A stretch of 64,000 nucleotides of DNA from Methylorubrum populi (GTDB taxonomy: Bacteria; Pseudomonadota; Alphaproteobacteria; Rhizobiales; Beijerinckiaceae), in NCBI RefSeq assembly GCF_002355515.1, contig NZ_AP014809.1:1760501-1824500 (forward strand), written 5' to 3'. The translations under genes and the position numbers were made by a program. The notes under the pieces were generated by a model, which did not search any database, was not told the origin of the DNA, and saw nothing but the letters and a program-made list of their open reading frames with translations. Positions 61,953 to 64,000 of this stretch are shown here, one piece after another. Within the stretch, counting starts at the first letter, position 1. Every line of letters begins with the position of its first letter.

Positions 61953-62185
61953 CAAAACTTCCCAGCGGGTACGACCCACTGGGCCGGATTGCGCCTAACA
62001 ATCCGATGTTATGCGTCACCGTTCCATAGCGGACGCGGCGGGTTGAACACTTCGTGAACGACACAAGGTCGCAGATCGGCGGTCAATTCTGTCTTGCCAT
62101 TCGGTCCTGCCATGCCGTCTTGCGAGGCGGTCGGACGCGCCCGAGGCCGAGGCGGACCCGGCAGCGCCGGGCCCGCAAGGCAGGT

Positions 62186-63589
62186 TCAGACGTGGATCGC
62201 GCGCTTGTCGACGGCGAGCGCGGCTTCCTTGACCGCCTCCGTCAGCGTCGGGTGGGCGTGGCAGGTGCGGGCGATGTCCTCGGAAGACGCCGCGAACTCC
62301 ATCGCCACGGCGACCTCGGCGATGAGGTTGCCGGCATCCGCGCCGACGATGTGCACGCCGAGCACCCGATCCGTCTGCGCATCCGCCAGGATCTTCACGA
62401 AGCCGTCGGTGGTGCCGTTGGCCTTGGCCCGGCCGTTGGCGGTGAAGGGGAACTTGCCGACATTGTAGGCGATGCCGTCCTTCTTCAGCTCCTCCTCGGT
62501 CTTGCCGACCGAGGCGACCTCCGGGAAGGTGTAGACGACGTTCGGGATCACGCCGTAATTCACGTGACCCGCCTGCCCGGCCAGGATCTCGGCGACGGCC
62601 ACGCCCTCGTCCTCCGCCTTGTGGGCCAGCATCGGCCCGGCGATCACGTCGCCGATGGCGTAGATGCCGGTGACGTTGGTGGCGTAGTGGCTGTCGGTCT
62701 CGATGCGACCCTTGTTGTCGGTGGCGATGCCCACCGTCTCCAGCCCGAGCCCCTCCGTGTAGGGCACCCGGCCGATGGCCACGAGCACGACGTCGGCCTC
62801 GATCTTTTCCGGCTCGCCGCCCTGGGCCGGCTCGACGGTGACGGTCGCGCCGCCCTTCTTGTTGACCTCGACGCCGGTGACCTTGGTCGAGAGCTTGAAG
62901 ACCATGCCCTGCTTGGCCAGGATGCGCTGGAACTGCTTGCCGACCTCGCCGTCCATGCCCGGCAGCACCCGGTCGAGATACTCGATCACCGTCACCTCGG
63001 CGCCGAGCCGGCGCCAGACCGAGCCGAGTTCGAGCCCGATCACGCCCGCGCCGATCACCACGAGCCGCTTCGGCACCTCAGCGAGTTCGAGGGCGCCGGT
63101 GGAGGAGACCACCGTCTTCTCGTCGATCTCGACGCCGGGCAGCCGCGTGACGTCGGAGCCGGTGGCGATGACGATGTTCTTGGTCTCCAGCATCTGGTTG
63201 CCGCCGTCGTCCGAGATCACCTCGACGCGGCCGGCGCCCGCGATGCGGCCGCGGCCGTGATAGGTATCGACCTTGTTCTTCTTGAGCAGGAACTCGACGC
63301 CCTTGGTGTTGCCGTCAACGCCGCCCTGCTTGAACGCCTGCATCTTCTTCAGGTCGAGCTTGGGCGTGCCGACGTCGATGCCCAATTCCGAAAAGTGCTT
63401 GTTGGCCTCTTCGAAGGCTTCCGAGGCGTGCAGCAGCGCTTTCGAGGGGATGCAGCCGACATTGAGGCAGGTGCCGCCGTGGGTCGCCCGCTTCTCGACC
63501 ACGGCGGTCTTCAGCCCGAGCTGGGCCGCCCGGATGGCGCAGACATAGCCGCCGGGGCCGGTGCCGATGACGATGAGATCGTAGCTCAT
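62186..63589 (-). CDS. lpd: Dihydrolipoyl dehydrogenase (E3)
   Basis: 467 residues. FAD motif [20 protein letters not shown] at the N-terminus, redox disulfide [19 protein letters not shown] (two Cys separated by four residues, about 44 and 49), NAD-binding [16 protein letters not shown] (about 178), and the C-terminal [13 protein letters not shown] and CHAHPTLTE, where His-Pro-Thr is the interface base. It reoxidises dihydrolipoamide in pyruvate, 2-oxoglutarate or glycine-cleavage complexes. Its start overlaps the stop of the upstream unidentified gene (ATGA). No E1 or E2 gene is visible downstream within 62 kb. Confidence 0.96.
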   Translation of the reverse strand: MSYDLIVIGTGPGGYVCAIRAAQLGLKTAVVEKRATHGGTCLNVGCIPSKALLHASEAFEEANKHFSELGIDVGTPKLDLKKMQAFKQGGVDGNTKGVEFLLKKNKVDTYHGRGRIAGAGRVEVISDDGGNQMLETKNIVIATGSDVTRLPGVEIDEKTVVSSTGALELAEVPKRLVVIGAGVIGLELGSVWRRLGAEVTVIEYLDRVLPGMDGEVGKQFQRILAKQGMVFKLSTKVTGVEVNKKGGATVTVEPAQGGEPEKIEADVVLVAIGRVPYTEGLGLETVGIATDNKGRIETDSHYATNVTGIYAIGDVIAGPMLAHKAEDEGVAVAEILAGQAGHVNYGVIPNVVYTFPEVASVGKTEEELKKDGIAYNVGKFPFTANGRAKANGTTDGFVKILADAQTDRVLGVHIVGADAGNLIAEVAVAMEFAASSEDIARTCHAHPTLTEAVKEAALAVDKRAIHV

Positions 63590-64000
63590 GGTTGGGTCTG
63601 TCCTCGTGATGGCGTGTCGGGTGAGCCGGTGCGCTCCCAGGCCGCGATGACGGCGAGGAGTTGCGGCGACCGGGGTGCGGTGAGGTCGCGGGCGTAGGCG
63701 GGATAGGTCTTCCGCTCGTCGCCGATCTGCAGGTAGGGCGGCATCAGGGTCGGTGCGCCGTGCCGGACGAGGCGTTCGAGCGCCTCCGGCTTGTCGAGGC
63801 GGATCGCCTCGAAGGTGAAGGTGCCTTCCGCCTCTTCGATCGGCGTCTCGGGGACGATCCGGCCCGCGTCGAGCAGCGCCGAGACGGTGGCGAGATCGTC
63901 GGCCTTCAGCGCCGCGTAGCCCCGCTCGCTGTCGCGGCGCTGCTCCGGGCTCAGCGCGGCCAGGGCCGCGGCGACCGCGATGTGCCGCGGATCGCGCCCA
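63586..64000 (-). CDS. Unidentified protein, 3' portion (runs off the right edge)
   Basis: The minus strand is open from the right edge to a TGA at 63586-63588 that overlaps the lpd start codon. About 137 residues are visible, including [40 protein letters not shown] and [20 protein letters not shown]. The [12 protein letters not shown] / [14 protein letters not shown] spacing is faintly ankyrin-like, but I do not recognise a family. Coupling to lpd suggests it belongs to the same operon. Confidence 0.75.
   Translation of the reverse strand, partial: GRDPRHIAVAAALAALSPEQRRDSERGYAALKADDLATVSALLDAGRIVPETPIEEAEGTFTFEAIRLDKPEALERLVRHGAPTLMPPYLQIGDERKTYPAYARDLTAPRSPQLLAVIAAWERTGSPDTPSRGQTQP

Noticed and set aside
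62560..62575. TTCACGTGAC as a further parS site
   Set aside because: Only the CACGTG core and one flanking base per side match the consensus.

Overview
The window is high-GC DNA from an alphaproteobacterium of the Methylobacterium/Methylorubrum type. Codon use is strongly GC-biased, and the right third carries a complete N-methylglutamate pathway for methylamine, which is typical of facultative methylotrophs. No rRNA, CRISPR array or intact insertion sequence was seen.

Left part, 0-43.8 kb: a large nitrogen-heterocycle scavenging island. It opens with the 3' part of a molybdenum hydroxylase that looks like a [2Fe-2S]/Mo fusion, overlapped by guanine deaminase (guaD). A small alpha/beta hydrolase, a LysR regulator, two small exported proteins, a cytosine-deaminase-like amidohydrolase and a second LysR regulator follow. 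That regulator is divergent from an eleven-gene plus-strand operon (9.3-21.1 kb). The operon encodes an NMT1-type ABC importer with two binding proteins, a Rieske oxygenase, a 2-oxoglutarate/Fe(II) oxygenase, an FAD oxidase, a quinone-reductase-like flavoprotein, an acyl-CoA ligase, a creatininase-fold hydrolase and a CocE-type hydrolase. I do not recognise this as a described pathway. A near-perfect parS site (16424-16439) lies inside the operon.

From 21.8 to 38.3 kb the minus strand carries two sets of nucleoside (BMP/NupNOPQ-type) ABC transporters, a Tsx-like outer-membrane channel, 8-oxoguanine deaminase, formamidase and a biuret-hydrolase-like isochorismatase. The run is interrupted by an oppositely oriented BrnT/BrnA toxin-antitoxin pair and by a chimeric ECF-sigma/SnoaL gene. 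At 38.8-43.8 kb are a second isochorismatase-like amidase, a decayed amidase/autotransporter mosaic, the trio atzG-atzE-atzH (HpxXYZ-like) and an NCS2 xanthine/urate permease. Together these genes could import nucleosides and nucleobases, deaminate and oxidise the purine ring, and release nitrogen from ureide or amide fragments. No uricase or allantoinase is visible here.

Middle, 43.8-48.6 kb: a degraded and locally AT-richer stretch. It holds a truncated diguanylate-cyclase sensor with an in-frame stop that runs into an IS3-family transposase end, a LysR regulator, a PAS protein, a frameshifted HNH-like gene and tRNA-Gly(CCC).

Right part, 48.6-64 kb: the methylamine module. On the minus strand lie mgsA-mgsB-mgsC-gmaS (N-methylglutamate synthase and gamma-glutamylmethylamide synthetase). 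A GlxA/AraC-type regulator follows, then plus-strand mgdA-mgdB-mgdC-mgdD (N-methylglutamate dehydrogenase). After these come a LOV-domain hybrid histidine kinase, dihydrolipoyl dehydrogenase (lpd), and the 3' part of an unidentified gene running off the right edge.
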